From the NCBI RefSeq assembly GCF_005484805.1, contig NZ_CP039432.1, positions 4,154,001 to 4,218,000 of the forward strand: a DNA stretch of 64,000 nucleotides, written 5' to 3'. Below the pieces are notes generated by a model. It ran no database searches and was not told where the DNA came from. It was given only the letters and a program-made list of their open reading frames with translations. Both the position numbers and the translations under genes were made by a program. Positions 41,353-49,155 of this stretch are shown here, piece after piece (position 1 is the first letter of the stretch; each line of letters starts with the position of its first letter). The stretch is from Rhodococcus sp. SGAir0479 (GTDB lineage Bacteria; Actinomycetota; Actinomycetes; Mycobacteriales; Mycobacteriaceae).

Positions 41353-42147
41353 TCAGGTCAGCTGCGCCAGCAGATCGTCGAGCGCCCGGTGCAGCCGTCC
41401 CGGCGTGCCCGGGCTGAGCGACGTCCACCGGACGCCGTCGGTGGCGATGCTGGTGGTGCCCACGACGCGTCCGTCCGGGGTGTCGAACACCGTCACCGGC
41501 CCGTGCGGGTGCGGTGCCGGGCCGCCCGCGTGCGCGAACCCCACGACCTCGGTGAGCCGGGTACATCCCGCGACCGCTGGTCCGACGACCGCGGCCTCGG
41601 CGTCCGGGACCCCGAGCGCGGTCAGGCCCGCGGCCGCGGCGGCGGGATCGCTCAGCCGGTGGAGCGCGGCGCCCAGGGCGGTGGTGGGGCAGTTCACGAC
41701 ACCGAACGGCAACGGATGGCCGTCGCCGAGCGCCTGCGCCAGCGGGCCCACGCGGTCGGGTCCGAGGGCACGGATCGTGACCGTGTCGCCGCTGCGCAGC
41801 GCCAGCACCGCCCTACCGTCGGCGCCGGCCAGGCAGGCGCGGTGCACGGCGCCGTCGACGTAGCGTCGCGCGGCGAGCTCGACGTCCGGGCGGGCGAGCA
41901 CACGCAGGGCCCGCGCGAGCTCGGCGTCCACCGCGACACCGTCGACCCGGCCCGCGGCGGTGAGCGTCCCGTGGGCGCCGCGGAACACTGCGTCCCGGGC
42001 GGGCAGCGAATCGAACCGCGGCCGGGCGTCCAGCACCACCGGCAGCACGTCGATGTCGAGCAGGTGGACCAGCAGGTCGATCTCGTCGAGGTGCAGTGTC
42101 GTCGGCGGCAGCGTCCCGGCGACCGGTTCGATCCCCAAGTCGATCAC
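41353..42147 (-). CDS. EspG-family ESX secretion chaperone
   Basis: 264 residues. The pattern (LHLDEIDLLVHLLDIDVLPVVLDARPRFDS at the N-terminus, ARRYVDGAVHRACLAGADGRAVLALRSGDTVTIRAL in the middle, GRLHRALDDLLAQL at the end) matches EspG proteins, which bind the tip of PPE partners and keep PE-PPE dimers soluble for the type VII system. The GTG start overlaps the stop of the PPE gene by 4 bases. The order PE, PPE, espG on one transcript supports the call. No ESX membrane gene is in this window. Confidence 0.85.
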   Translation of the reverse strand: MIDLGIEPVAGTLPPTTLHLDEIDLLVHLLDIDVLPVVLDARPRFDSLPARDAVFRGAHGTLTAAGRVDGVAVDAELARALRVLARPDVELAARRYVDGAVHRACLAGADGRAVLALRSGDTVTIRALGPDRVGPLAQALGDGHPLPFGVVNCPTTALGAALHRLSDPAAAAAGLTALGVPDAEAAVVGPAVAGCTRLTEVVGFAHAGGPAPHPHGPVTVFDTPDGRVVGTTSIATDGVRWTSLSPGTPGRLHRALDDLLAQLT

Positions 42148-43358
42148 CGTCCGTCCTCGGGCAGGTCGGCGCCGATCACCGACGGGATCACCGTGCGGCC
42201 GTCCGCGAAGTGCTCGAAGCTGCGCAGGTAGCCGGGGCCGGATCGCACCGCCTCCTTCGAGTCGAGGGTCGCGCGGTGGGCGCCCACCGGGGCCCCGGCC
42301 GCGGGGGTGGCGCCGCGGTTCACGGCCGCCGCGTCGGGGCCGGCCGGGTCCGCAGTCACCGGAGCCTGCGGCGGTGCGCCGACGCCGCTGCCGTGCCGTG
42401 CCGCCGCGTCGAGCCGGCCGGCCTGCGCCCAACCGTCGGGGACGGCGCCGCCGCCGGTGACGCCCGCGGCCCGCGCCGCGACGGTGCCGGACGTGCCCGT
42501 CCCGGCGGCCCCGGAAAGTCCCGCGGCGGCCCGAGAGCCGGCACCCGATCCGCGCGAATCCGGATGTGCGGAGATCGCCGCCGGGGCCCCGGCGCCCACC
42601 CCGCCGAGCACCGCACCGCCCAGGTTGGCGGCCGCCGAGGCCGCGCCGGAAACGGTGCTTGCGACCGTGCCGGCCTGCGAGGCAGCGGCCGCGACGGCCG
42701 GGTTCTGTGCAAACGCGGTGGCTGCGGCGGCAACGGTCCCGACCGGATCGGCGCGGAAGTCGTTCTCGAGTGTGCGACGGGTGACGTCGCCGGGGTCGCC
42801 CGCGGGCCCCGACGTCGCCCCGCTGGTGAGCGGTGGCGGCGGCGGGAACGCGTCCGGGGTGGTGACGATGCTCGACGCCGCCTCGTACGCCTCCATCACC
42901 AGTCCGGCGCGGATGTCCATCGCCCGATCCGCGGCCTCCGCGGCGGCGGCCGAACCGTTGAGGACCCCGCCGGTGGTGTACGCCGCGGTCTTGGCGGTCT
43001 TCACCGTCGTGATCTCCGGCAGGCTCGGCATGGTCAGGGCCGCGGTGGTGTACGCGCCGGCCTCGGTGGACGCCTTGCCCGCGGTCTCGGCGGCGAGCGC
43101 CGCCGTCTGTTGCGCCCACGCAGTGAACGGGGCGAGCCGGGCGAGGGCGGCGTCGGCCGCGGCGCCTTCCCAGCTCGCACGCAGTTCGTCCATGACCCGG
43201 ACCAGGGTGGCGTGCGCGTCCGTGAACGCCTCGGCGACCGCGGTCCATGCGGGACTCGCCGCGCTGAGCGGCACCGGTCCGGCGCCGGCGGTGAGGGTGG
43301 TCGAGTTGACGGTCGCCCCGCGCGGCATCCAGACGACGCCGGTGACACCGATGGTCAT
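42144..43358 (-). CDS. PPE-family protein
   Basis: 404 residues from ATG 43358 (MTIGVTGVVWMPRGATVN). The N-terminal 175 residues are the helical PPE-type domain: VWMPRGATVNSTTLTAGAGP, a WxG turn at W63-G65 (ASWEGAAADAAL), then long Ala-rich helices. A PE-PPE hairpin partner site and EspG-binding tip would lie near residues 110-150. The rest (180-404) is a low-complexity Ala/Gly/Thr/Pro region typical of the surface-exposed or linker tail. It is preceded by a PE-like gene and followed by espG with overlapping codons. Confidence 0.85.
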   Translation of the reverse strand: MTIGVTGVVWMPRGATVNSTTLTAGAGPVPLSAASPAWTAVAEAFTDAHATLVRVMDELRASWEGAAADAALARLAPFTAWAQQTAALAAETAGKASTEAGAYTTAALTMPSLPEITTVKTAKTAAYTTGGVLNGSAAAAEAADRAMDIRAGLVMEAYEAASSIVTTPDAFPPPPPLTSGATSGPAGDPGDVTRRTLENDFRADPVGTVAAAATAFAQNPAVAAAASQAGTVASTVSGAASAAANLGGAVLGGVGAGAPAAISAHPDSRGSGAGSRAAAGLSGAAGTGTSGTVAARAAGVTGGGAVPDGWAQAGRLDAAARHGSGVGAPPQAPVTADPAGPDAAAVNRGATPAAGAPVGAHRATLDSKEAVRSGPGYLRSFEHFADGRTVIPSVIGADLPEDGR

Positions 43359-43404
43359 GATGTGTTCCCCTCCGGTTCGATCGAGCGGTATCGGTGCGGC
43401 CGCG

Positions 43405-43713
43405 TCACATGCCCGCGACGAGCGAGGCACCCAGGGTGTGGTCCTCGTCGCGGTAGGCGGCCGCCTGGGCGCGCAGCGTCGCCGCCGCGGCGATCAGTTC
43501 CTCGATGCAGCGGTCCGCGGCGGTGCCCAGGCCGCCCGCCAACCGGTTGAAATAGCCCGCCGCCAGCACCGAGACCTCCTCGGCGCCCGCGGGCGCGACG
43601 TTCAGCGCGGGCGCCGCGACGGCGATGGTGGTCCGCAGCCGGGCCGCGAGGGCGTCGAGTTCGGCGGCGGCGGTCGAGAGGACGTCGGGGTCGACGAACA
43701 CGTGATCCGACAT
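43405..43713 (-). CDS. PE-family protein
   Basis: 102 residues, two long helices with a turn, starting MSDHVFVDPDVLSTAAAELDALAARL, the usual PE N-terminus. The type VII secretion signal YxxxD/E is present at Y87-D91 (YRDED) near the C-terminus, so this protein should guide the PE-PPE dimer through an ESX system. Length is close to the minimal PE domain, without a C-terminal extension. The PPE gene begins 46 bases downstream. Confidence 0.87.
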   Translation of the reverse strand: MSDHVFVDPDVLSTAAAELDALAARLRTTIAVAAPALNVAPAGAEEVSVLAAGYFNRLAGGLGTAADRCIEELIAAAATLRAQAAAYRDEDHTLGASLVAGM

Positions 43714-43826
43714 GGCGGTGGACTCCTCGGGTCGACGGCAACCGGGCGGCGGAGGTTTGTTCCTCGATTGCTTGGACGCCGCGGCGGGCGGGTCGGTTCC
43801 ACCCGGGGCCGACGAAATTCGGCGGG

Positions 43827-44165
43827 TCAGCCCCAGCCGAGTTCGTGCAGGCGGTCCTCGTCGATCCCGAAGTAGTGCGCCACCTCGTGGATCACGGTGA
43901 CCATCACCTCGTGCACCACGTCCTCCTCGGTGTGGCACACGTCGAGGATCGCGTCGCGGTAGATCGTGATGGTGTCGGGCAGGGCGCCGCCGTAGTGACT
44001 GTCGCGTTCGGTGAGCGCGATGCCCTGGTACAGCCCCAGCAGGGACGGCTCCTCGTCGTTGCGGGGCTCGACCAGCACCACGACGTTGTCGATCGCCGCG
44101 GCCAGCCGGGGCGGGATGAGGTCGAGCGCCTCCGAGACCAGCTCCTCGAAACGGGCGGCCGTCAT
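43827..44165 (-). CDS. Zincin-like metallopeptidase family protein (Rv3836-like)
   Basis: 112 residues from ATG 44165 (MTAARFEELVSEALD). The HExxH zinc motif is VIHEVAHYFGID (H93, E94, H97, D102). The family is a minimal zincin with GLYQGIALTER and PDTITIYRDAIL before the motif. No activity is known for most members. An upstream in-frame ATG at 44204 would overlap the septum-formation gene by 26 bases. The order zincin after septum-formation gene after serS is that of Rv3836-Rv3834c. Confidence 0.85.
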   Translation of the reverse strand: MTAARFEELVSEALDLIPPRLAAAIDNVVVLVEPRNDEEPSLLGLYQGIALTERDSHYGGALPDTITIYRDAILDVCHTEEDVVHEVMVTVIHEVAHYFGIDEDRLHELGWG

Positions 44166-44178
44166 GGTCACCGGCACG

Positions 44179-45279
44179 TCAGGCTCCCGGAAGCGGTGCA
44201 GCACCGGGCAGCGGTGTCGGCGCCGACCGGCCCTCGGGCGCGGGTGGCGGCGGGACGGGCGCCCGGCCGTTGATCATGATGTCGCCCTTGGCGCTGCCGA
44301 CGACGGTCGCGAAGCCGTTGCCGTCGACCTCCTTGCCGATCGAGCAGTTGATCTTGCGGCTGCCGACGAGCCAGCTGTCGAGGTCGAGGTTGTCCCAGAA
44401 CAGGGTCAGCGTCTTGTCCCGCAGCGTGTCGGGGGAGCCGAGGTAGCCGTTGCTGGCGTCGGTGCACGCCTTCTCGAGGTACTTGTCCTGGTCCTCGACC
44501 GAGGGCATCCCGCCCGGGAACTGGCTGGCCAGGTCGATCACGCCGACGACCTCGAACGCGTGGGGCTGCGCGCAGTCCACGGGATCGGACGGCACGTTCT
44601 GGTTGATGCCGATGCAGGTGCCGACGTTCCACACCTTCGACTGGTCCTGCTCGGCGACGCGCCCCTCGATGGGGAGCAGGGTGCCGGTGACGCCGGAGAA
44701 CTGCAGGCCGCAGCGGATGGTCCGCTCGCCGGCGGCCCAGCCGGCCTCGCCCGGGTTGATCAGACCGACGCTGAACTTGCCCTTGGGGTCGAACCGGCCG
44801 CCCAGGTAGGCGCCGACGGCCGGCGCACACTGCTCGTCGCGCAGCTCGGAGAACCGCAGCACGCTCGGGAACTTCGATCCGGGACCGAACTCGACGCTCG
44901 GGTAGAGGCTGAGGTCGACGTCGGTGGCCACCTCGAACTGGTGCGGCTGGGCGCAGTCGACCTTCTCGAGATCGCTCGCGTCCGCGCTGGTCCAGGACAG
45001 GCAGTCGCCGGTGGTGGCGGACCCGAACGCCTCGCCCGCGACCGCGCCGGTGGGCTGCGGCCCGACCCCGCCCGTGTGCACGGGCAGGTTCTCGCCGCGG
45101 TCGAAGCCGCCGGAGAGGAAGATCGTGGCGATCGCGGCCAGCACCGCACCGATCGCGACCAGCGCGAGCGCACGCCGTGTGACCGGCGCAGACAGGTGTC
45201 GACGCCGCCCCGGCTCCTCGGTCGCCGGCTCGGTCGACTGCGGGTTCGACTCGGACTCTTCCACGGACATCCCGTCCAT
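44179..45279 (-). CDS. Septum-formation-domain membrane protein (Rv3835-like)
   Basis: 366 residues. An N-terminal acidic/basic cytoplasmic part (1-33) is followed by one transmembrane helix (about 36-56, ALALVAIGAVLAAIATIFL). The extracellular part has two Septum_form-type halves, each with paired Cys and CAQPHxFEV (DCAQPHQFEVATDVDL and DCAQPHAFEVVGVIDL). The end is Pro-rich. The role is unknown; other members are linked to division by name only. ATG 45279 follows GAAGG. Confidence 0.85.
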   Translation of the reverse strand: MDGMSVEESESNPQSTEPATEEPGRRRHLSAPVTRRALALVAIGAVLAAIATIFLSGGFDRGENLPVHTGGVGPQPTGAVAGEAFGSATTGDCLSWTSADASDLEKVDCAQPHQFEVATDVDLSLYPSVEFGPGSKFPSVLRFSELRDEQCAPAVGAYLGGRFDPKGKFSVGLINPGEAGWAAGERTIRCGLQFSGVTGTLLPIEGRVAEQDQSKVWNVGTCIGINQNVPSDPVDCAQPHAFEVVGVIDLASQFPGGMPSVEDQDKYLEKACTDASNGYLGSPDTLRDKTLTLFWDNLDLDSWLVGSRKINCSIGKEVDGNGFATVVGSAKGDIMINGRAPVPPPPAPEGRSAPTPLPGAAPLPGA

Positions 45280-45330
45280 AATGCCTTCAACCCACCCGGA
45301 TACCGAAGTTTCCGCGTAGGTTCGTGGGGC

Positions 45331-45741
45331 ATGAGTGAGGAACATCCTGCGGGGCCCGACGCCGACGTGCAGGAGCTGGCCGGTCGGCTGTTCGACATGG
45401 CGCGTGGTGGCGACGCGCCCGCGCTGGCGCAGTATGTCGATGCCGGGGTGCCGGTCAACCTGACGAACGACAGCGGCGACACGCTGCTGATGCTGGCGGC
45501 CTACCACGGGCACGCGGACGCTGTCCGCGCGTTGATCGAGCGGGGCGCCGATGTGAACCGGCCCAACGATCGGGGACAGACGCCGCTGGCCGGCGCCGTG
45601 TTCAAGGGCGAGGACGCCGTGGTGGCCGCGCTGGTGGACGCCGGAGCCGATGCCACGGCCGGTCATCCGACGGCGCTCGACGCCGCCCGCATGTTCGGGC
45701 GGGAGGACTATCTGCAGATTCTGGGGAAGCACCCGGAGTGA
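45331..45741 (+). CDS. Small cytoplasmic ankyrin-repeat protein
   Basis: 136 residues, no signal peptide. Three ankyrin repeats: GDTLLMLAAYHGHADAVRALIERGADVNR, GQTPLAGAVFKGEDAVVAALVDAGAD and PTALDAARMFGREDYLQIL. The capping helix at the N-terminus is acidic. Partner unknown. TAGGTT (45317-45322) lies eight bases before the ATG, giving a leaderless transcript; it is divergent from the septum-formation gene and 30 bases upstream of serS. Confidence 0.88.
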   Translation: MSEEHPAGPDADVQELAGRLFDMARGGDAPALAQYVDAGVPVNLTNDSGDTLLMLAAYHGHADAVRALIERGADVNRPNDRGQTPLAGAVFKGEDAVVAALVDAGADATAGHPTALDAARMFGREDYLQILGKHPE

Positions 45742-45757
45742 GCGCGACGTCACCAAG

Positions 45758-45763
45758 TAGGGT
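45758..45763 (+). promoter_or_regulatory. -10 hexamer of serS (leaderless)
   Basis: TAGGGT with eight bases to the GTG at 45772. This spacing favours 45772 over the in-frame GTG at 45766 as the start. Confidence 0.6.
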
Positions 45764-45771
45764 TTGTGGTC

Positions 45772-47031
45772 GTGATTGACCTCAAGTTCCTTCGCGAGAA
45801 TCCCGACGCCGTCCGCGCCTCGCAGCGCACGCGCGGTGAAGACCCCGGTCTGGTCGACACGCTGCTCGAGGCCGACGCGTCCCGCCGCGCCGCTGTGCTG
45901 GCCGGTGACACGCTGCGCGCCGAGCAGAAGGCGTTCGGCAAGAAGGTGGGACAGGCGTCGCCCGAGGAGCGTCCGGCGCTGCTCGCGGGTTCGAAGGAAC
46001 TGGCGCAGAAGGTGAAGGACGCTGCCGCCGCCGAGTCCGCTGCGCAGGCCACGCTGGACGAGGCGCACCGCGCGATCTCCAACATCGTGCAGGAGGGTGC
46101 CCCAGCGGGCGGCGAGGACGACTTCGTCACGCTCGAGACCGTCGGCGAGATCCCGACCTTCGACTTCGAGCCCAAGGACCACCTCGAACTGGGTGAGTCG
46201 CTGGGGCTGATCGACATGGAGCGCGGCGCCAAGGTGTCGGGTTCGCGGTTCTACTTCCTCACCGGCTTCGGCGCGATGCTCCAGCTGGGCATGCTGCAGT
46301 TGGCCGCGCAGAAGGCGATGGCCAACGGCTTCACCATGATGATCCCGCCGGTGCTGGTGCGCCCCGAGGTCATGCAGGGCACGGGCTTCCTCGGCCAGCA
46401 CTCGGACGAGGTGTACCACCTGGCCGACGACGATCTGTACCTCGTCGGTACCTCCGAGGTTCCACTCGCCGGCTACCACTCGGGCGAGATCCTCGACCTG
46501 TCCGGCGGCCCCAAGCGGTACGCGGGCTGGTCGTCGTGCTTCCGCCGCGAGGCCGGCAGCTACGGCAAGGACACCCGCGGCATCATCCGTGTCCACCAGT
46601 TCGACAAGGTGGAGATGTTCACGTACTGCAAGCCCGAGGACGCCGACGCCGAGCACCAGCGTCTGCTCGCGTGGGAGCGGGACATGCTGGATGCGATGGA
46701 GCTCTCGTACCGCGTCATCGACGTCGCGGGCGGTGACCTCGGCTCGTCCGCGGCCCGCAAGTTCGACTGCGAGGCGTGGGTGCCCACGCAGCAGACGTAC
46801 CGGGAACTGACGTCGACGTCGAACTGCACCACGTACCAGGCCCGCCGTCTGGGCGTGCGGTATCGCGACGAGAACGGCAAGCCGCAGACCGCCGCGACGC
46901 TCAACGGCACCCTCGCGACCACGCGCTGGCTCGTCGCGATCCTCGAAAACCACCAGCAGGCCGACGGTTCCGTCCGCGTGCCCGCCGCCTTGGTGCCCTT
47001 CGTCGGGCGTGAGGTGCTCACCGCGCCGTAG
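45772..47031 (+). CDS. serS: Serine--tRNA ligase
   Basis: 419 residues from GTG 45772 (start [18 protein letters not shown]). The N-terminal coiled-coil arm (about 30-100) binds the long variable arm of tRNA-Ser. Class II synthetase motifs: motif 1 around [17 protein letters not shown] ([13 protein letters not shown]), motif 2 [28 protein letters not shown] and motif 3 [17 protein letters not shown]. It charges tRNA-Ser (and tRNA-Sec if present) with serine. It ends in a strong terminator. In M. tuberculosis it is Rv3834c, consistent with the local order. Confidence 0.98.
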   Translation: MIDLKFLRENPDAVRASQRTRGEDPGLVDTLLEADASRRAAVLAGDTLRAEQKAFGKKVGQASPEERPALLAGSKELAQKVKDAAAAESAAQATLDEAHRAISNIVQEGAPAGGEDDFVTLETVGEIPTFDFEPKDHLELGESLGLIDMERGAKVSGSRFYFLTGFGAMLQLGMLQLAAQKAMANGFTMMIPPVLVRPEVMQGTGFLGQHSDEVYHLADDDLYLVGTSEVPLAGYHSGEILDLSGGPKRYAGWSSCFRREAGSYGKDTRGIIRVHQFDKVEMFTYCKPEDADAEHQRLLAWERDMLDAMELSYRVIDVAGGDLGSSAARKFDCEAWVPTQQTYRELTSTSNCTTYQARRLGVRYRDENGKPQTAATLNGTLATTRWLVAILENHQQADGSVRVPAALVPFVGREVLTAP

Positions 47032-47043
47032 TTTTCCGTCTAC

Positions 47044-47094
47044 AGCTGAAGGGTCCCTTCATGCGCTGCGAGCGCATGAAGGGACCCTTCAGCT
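47044..47094 (+). terminator. 51-nt palindromic element, copy 2: serS terminator with 24-bp stem
   Basis: Arm 47044-47067 (starting AGCTGAAGGGTCCCTTCATG) is a perfect inverted repeat of 47071-47094 with a GCG loop, followed by TTT. The element shares its outer 19 bases and 17 closing bases with the element at 33026-33076. Confidence 0.9.
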
Positions 47095-47111
47095 TTTCGG
47101 GGGGCGGGTAG

Positions 47112-47600
47112 TCAGCGCAGGATCAGGCACGTGGTCGACGCGGTGGCCAGCAACCGGTCCCGGTCGTCGCGGACCTCGGCGCGCGCGGTCGCGGTGGTGC
47201 GGCCGGTGTGCTCCGAGAACCCGTGCACGCGAATCGGTCCGGAGTCGCCCTTGACGCCTCGGATGTAGCGCACGGTGATGTCGAGGGTGGTGTAACCGAC
47301 GCCGGCGGGCAGGGTGCTCGACACGGCGAATCCCATCGCGGTGTCGATCATCGTGGCGATCACGCCGCCGTGGACACTGCCCACGGCGTTGTAGTGCCAT
47401 TCGGCGGGTTCGGCGGTGATCTCGACGAAGCCCTTGCGCGCGTCCGTCACGCGGAAGCCGAGCGTGGACGCGGTGGGGTGGTGCGGCACGGTGCCGTCGA
47501 CCAGTCCGCGGACGAACTCGAGTCCGCTGAGGTTCCGGTTGGCCTCGGCGATCGGGGCGGGGTCGTTCCAGGTGTAAGTGCGTTGACGTTCGGTGGACAC
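47112..47600 (-). CDS. PaaI-family hotdog thioesterase
   Basis: 162 residues from GTG 47600, with TACCGT (47613-47608, minus strand) seven bases upstream (leaderless pattern). Hotdog landmarks: EWHYNAVGSVHGGVIATMIDTAMGFAVSSTLP, with the HGG loop and the Asp of the active site, and YTTLDITVRYIRGVKGDSGPIRV. Such proteins hydrolyse acyl- or aryl-CoA thioesters. The substrate is not evident. It converges with serS, separated by the terminator. Confidence 0.88.
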   Translation of the reverse strand: MSTERQRTYTWNDPAPIAEANRNLSGLEFVRGLVDGTVPHHPTASTLGFRVTDARKGFVEITAEPAEWHYNAVGSVHGGVIATMIDTAMGFAVSSTLPAGVGYTTLDITVRYIRGVKGDSGPIRVHGFSEHTGRTTATARAEVRDDRDRLLATASTTCLILR

Positions 47601-47863
47601 GCCTCGGACGGTACCGCGTGGGCCGCGGTCTCCGGGATCGGCCGGGCGGAGGCCTCCCCGATGGTCGCGATCGTTCGGCAAAAGCGAATTCGGCGGATTC
47701 CGCCACATAGTTGGACGGTTGTCCGATAACCTTTGGGCGCTCGCCCCGACCGCTGCGGCGTCAGGGCCGGACGAGTGTCGCGGGGGACGGTTCATGGATC
47801 TGTAAACCATTGACAACACAGCGATTTCGCTGATCGCCCACAGTGCATCGGAAGGAACCGGAG

Positions 47864-49120
47864 ATGGTTCGATCATCGATTCGTGGCCTCGTCACGAGGG
47901 TCACGGCAGGCGCGTTACTCGTCGCCGCCGTCGGCCTCGGCCACACCGTCGCAGGCCAGACCGTGGCCGCCGCCGCCCCGCGTGACAGTGCCACGCAGAC
48001 GGTGGTGAACGACAACATCACGGCCACCAAGACGGTGTCCCCGGCGACCGCGTATCGCGGCGAGGACGTCACGGTCCGGATCCGCCTCGAGGCCGACGGT
48101 ATCGTCGACCGCTACCTCCGGGAGTTCACCGATTACGCGCCTGCCGGCTACGAGCTGCGGTCGGTCTCGGCCACAGTGTGGCGCAGCGGACCGCTCTTGG
48201 GTAATTGGAACAAGGGCGGCCAGTACGACGGCACCCCGACCCAGGACGCCAACGGCGCCGTCAGAGTGAACTGGCTCGGTGACGGTGACTGCGCCGGCGC
48301 AGCGTGCAAGCTGGTGCTGGTGAACAAGGGTGCCGATCTGACGTTCACGTACAAGGTGCGCGGTGACGCCGCCTACGGGCCGCGCCAGACCGGCATGTCG
48401 ATGAACGTCTACGCCTTCATCGGAACCCAGATCTGGAACCCGATGACGCGCCTGAACCTGTCGGTGGCCCAGCCGACGGTCGCGACCACCACGACGGTGT
48501 CGGTCCCACCGGCGGCCACGGTCGGGGCGACGGTGCCGCTCATCGCGGCGGTCAGCCCGTCCGACGCGACCGGCAGCGTCCAGTTCAAGGAAAACGGCGT
48601 CGACATCGGTGGCCCGGTGACCGTCTCGGGCGGCAGCGCCCGCCTCGACCACGTCTTCGCGGCCGCGGGCACCCGTCCGATCAGTGCCACCTTCACGGGC
48701 ACCGGTGCCTACGTGAACTCGAACGGCGCAGCGAGGAACATCGTGGTGACGGTGCCCAGCCCGGACGACAAGGCGACCACCACCATCATGACCTCGCCGT
48801 CGACTGCCGTGACGGGCACTGCAATTACTTTGTCGGCGCAGGTCTCCGGGGCATCCCAGTACCCCGGAACGGTCCAGTTCTACGACAACAACGCCCCGAT
48901 CGGCGGACCGGTGAGCGTCGACACGTCCGGCGTCGCGGCGCTGAGTCACACGTTCACGACGGTGGGTGCGCACGACATCGTCGCGGTGTACTCGGGTGGC
49001 GCGGGCGTGCTCGGTTCGGTGGCCGACCCGCAGACCGTCAACGTCACGCAGGGCGACCCGGGTACCGGTCCGTGGCCGGAAGTCACCGGATCGCTCGGCA
49101 GTCTCGACCTCGGCATCTGA
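47864..49120 (+). CDS. Secreted Ig-like repeat surface protein A
   Basis: 418 residues. Signal peptide about 1-41 (to VAAAAP). N-terminal domain (about 45-205): NITATKTVSPATAYRGEDVTV, DYAPAGYELRSV, WNKGGQYDGTPT, two Cys (CAGAAC); this part is about 70% alike to the paralogue at 49156 and looks like a DUF11-type adhesion domain. Then two Ig-like (Big_3-type) repeats starting TTTTVSVPPAATVGA and TTTIMTSPSTAVTGT. The C-terminus is GSLGSLDLGI, with no anchor. It probably acts as a surface adhesin or structural protein. ATG 47864 follows GGAAGG. Confidence 0.85.
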   Translation: MVRSSIRGLVTRVTAGALLVAAVGLGHTVAGQTVAAAAPRDSATQTVVNDNITATKTVSPATAYRGEDVTVRIRLEADGIVDRYLREFTDYAPAGYELRSVSATVWRSGPLLGNWNKGGQYDGTPTQDANGAVRVNWLGDGDCAGAACKLVLVNKGADLTFTYKVRGDAAYGPRQTGMSMNVYAFIGTQIWNPMTRLNLSVAQPTVATTTTVSVPPAATVGATVPLIAAVSPSDATGSVQFKENGVDIGGPVTVSGGSARLDHVFAAAGTRPISATFTGTGAYVNSNGAARNIVVTVPSPDDKATTTIMTSPSTAVTGTAITLSAQVSGASQYPGTVQFYDNNAPIGGPVSVDTSGVAALSHTFTTVGAHDIVAVYSGGAGVLGSVADPQTVNVTQGDPGTGPWPEVTGSLGSLDLGI

Positions 49121-49155
49121 TCGACCACCCGGCACCCTCCCGAAGGGAAAATGAC

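Noticed and set aside
44179-46954. Long minus-strand frame extending the septum-formation protein through serS
   Set aside because: The part beyond 45279 is antisense to serS and the ankyrin gene, with shadow-like composition.
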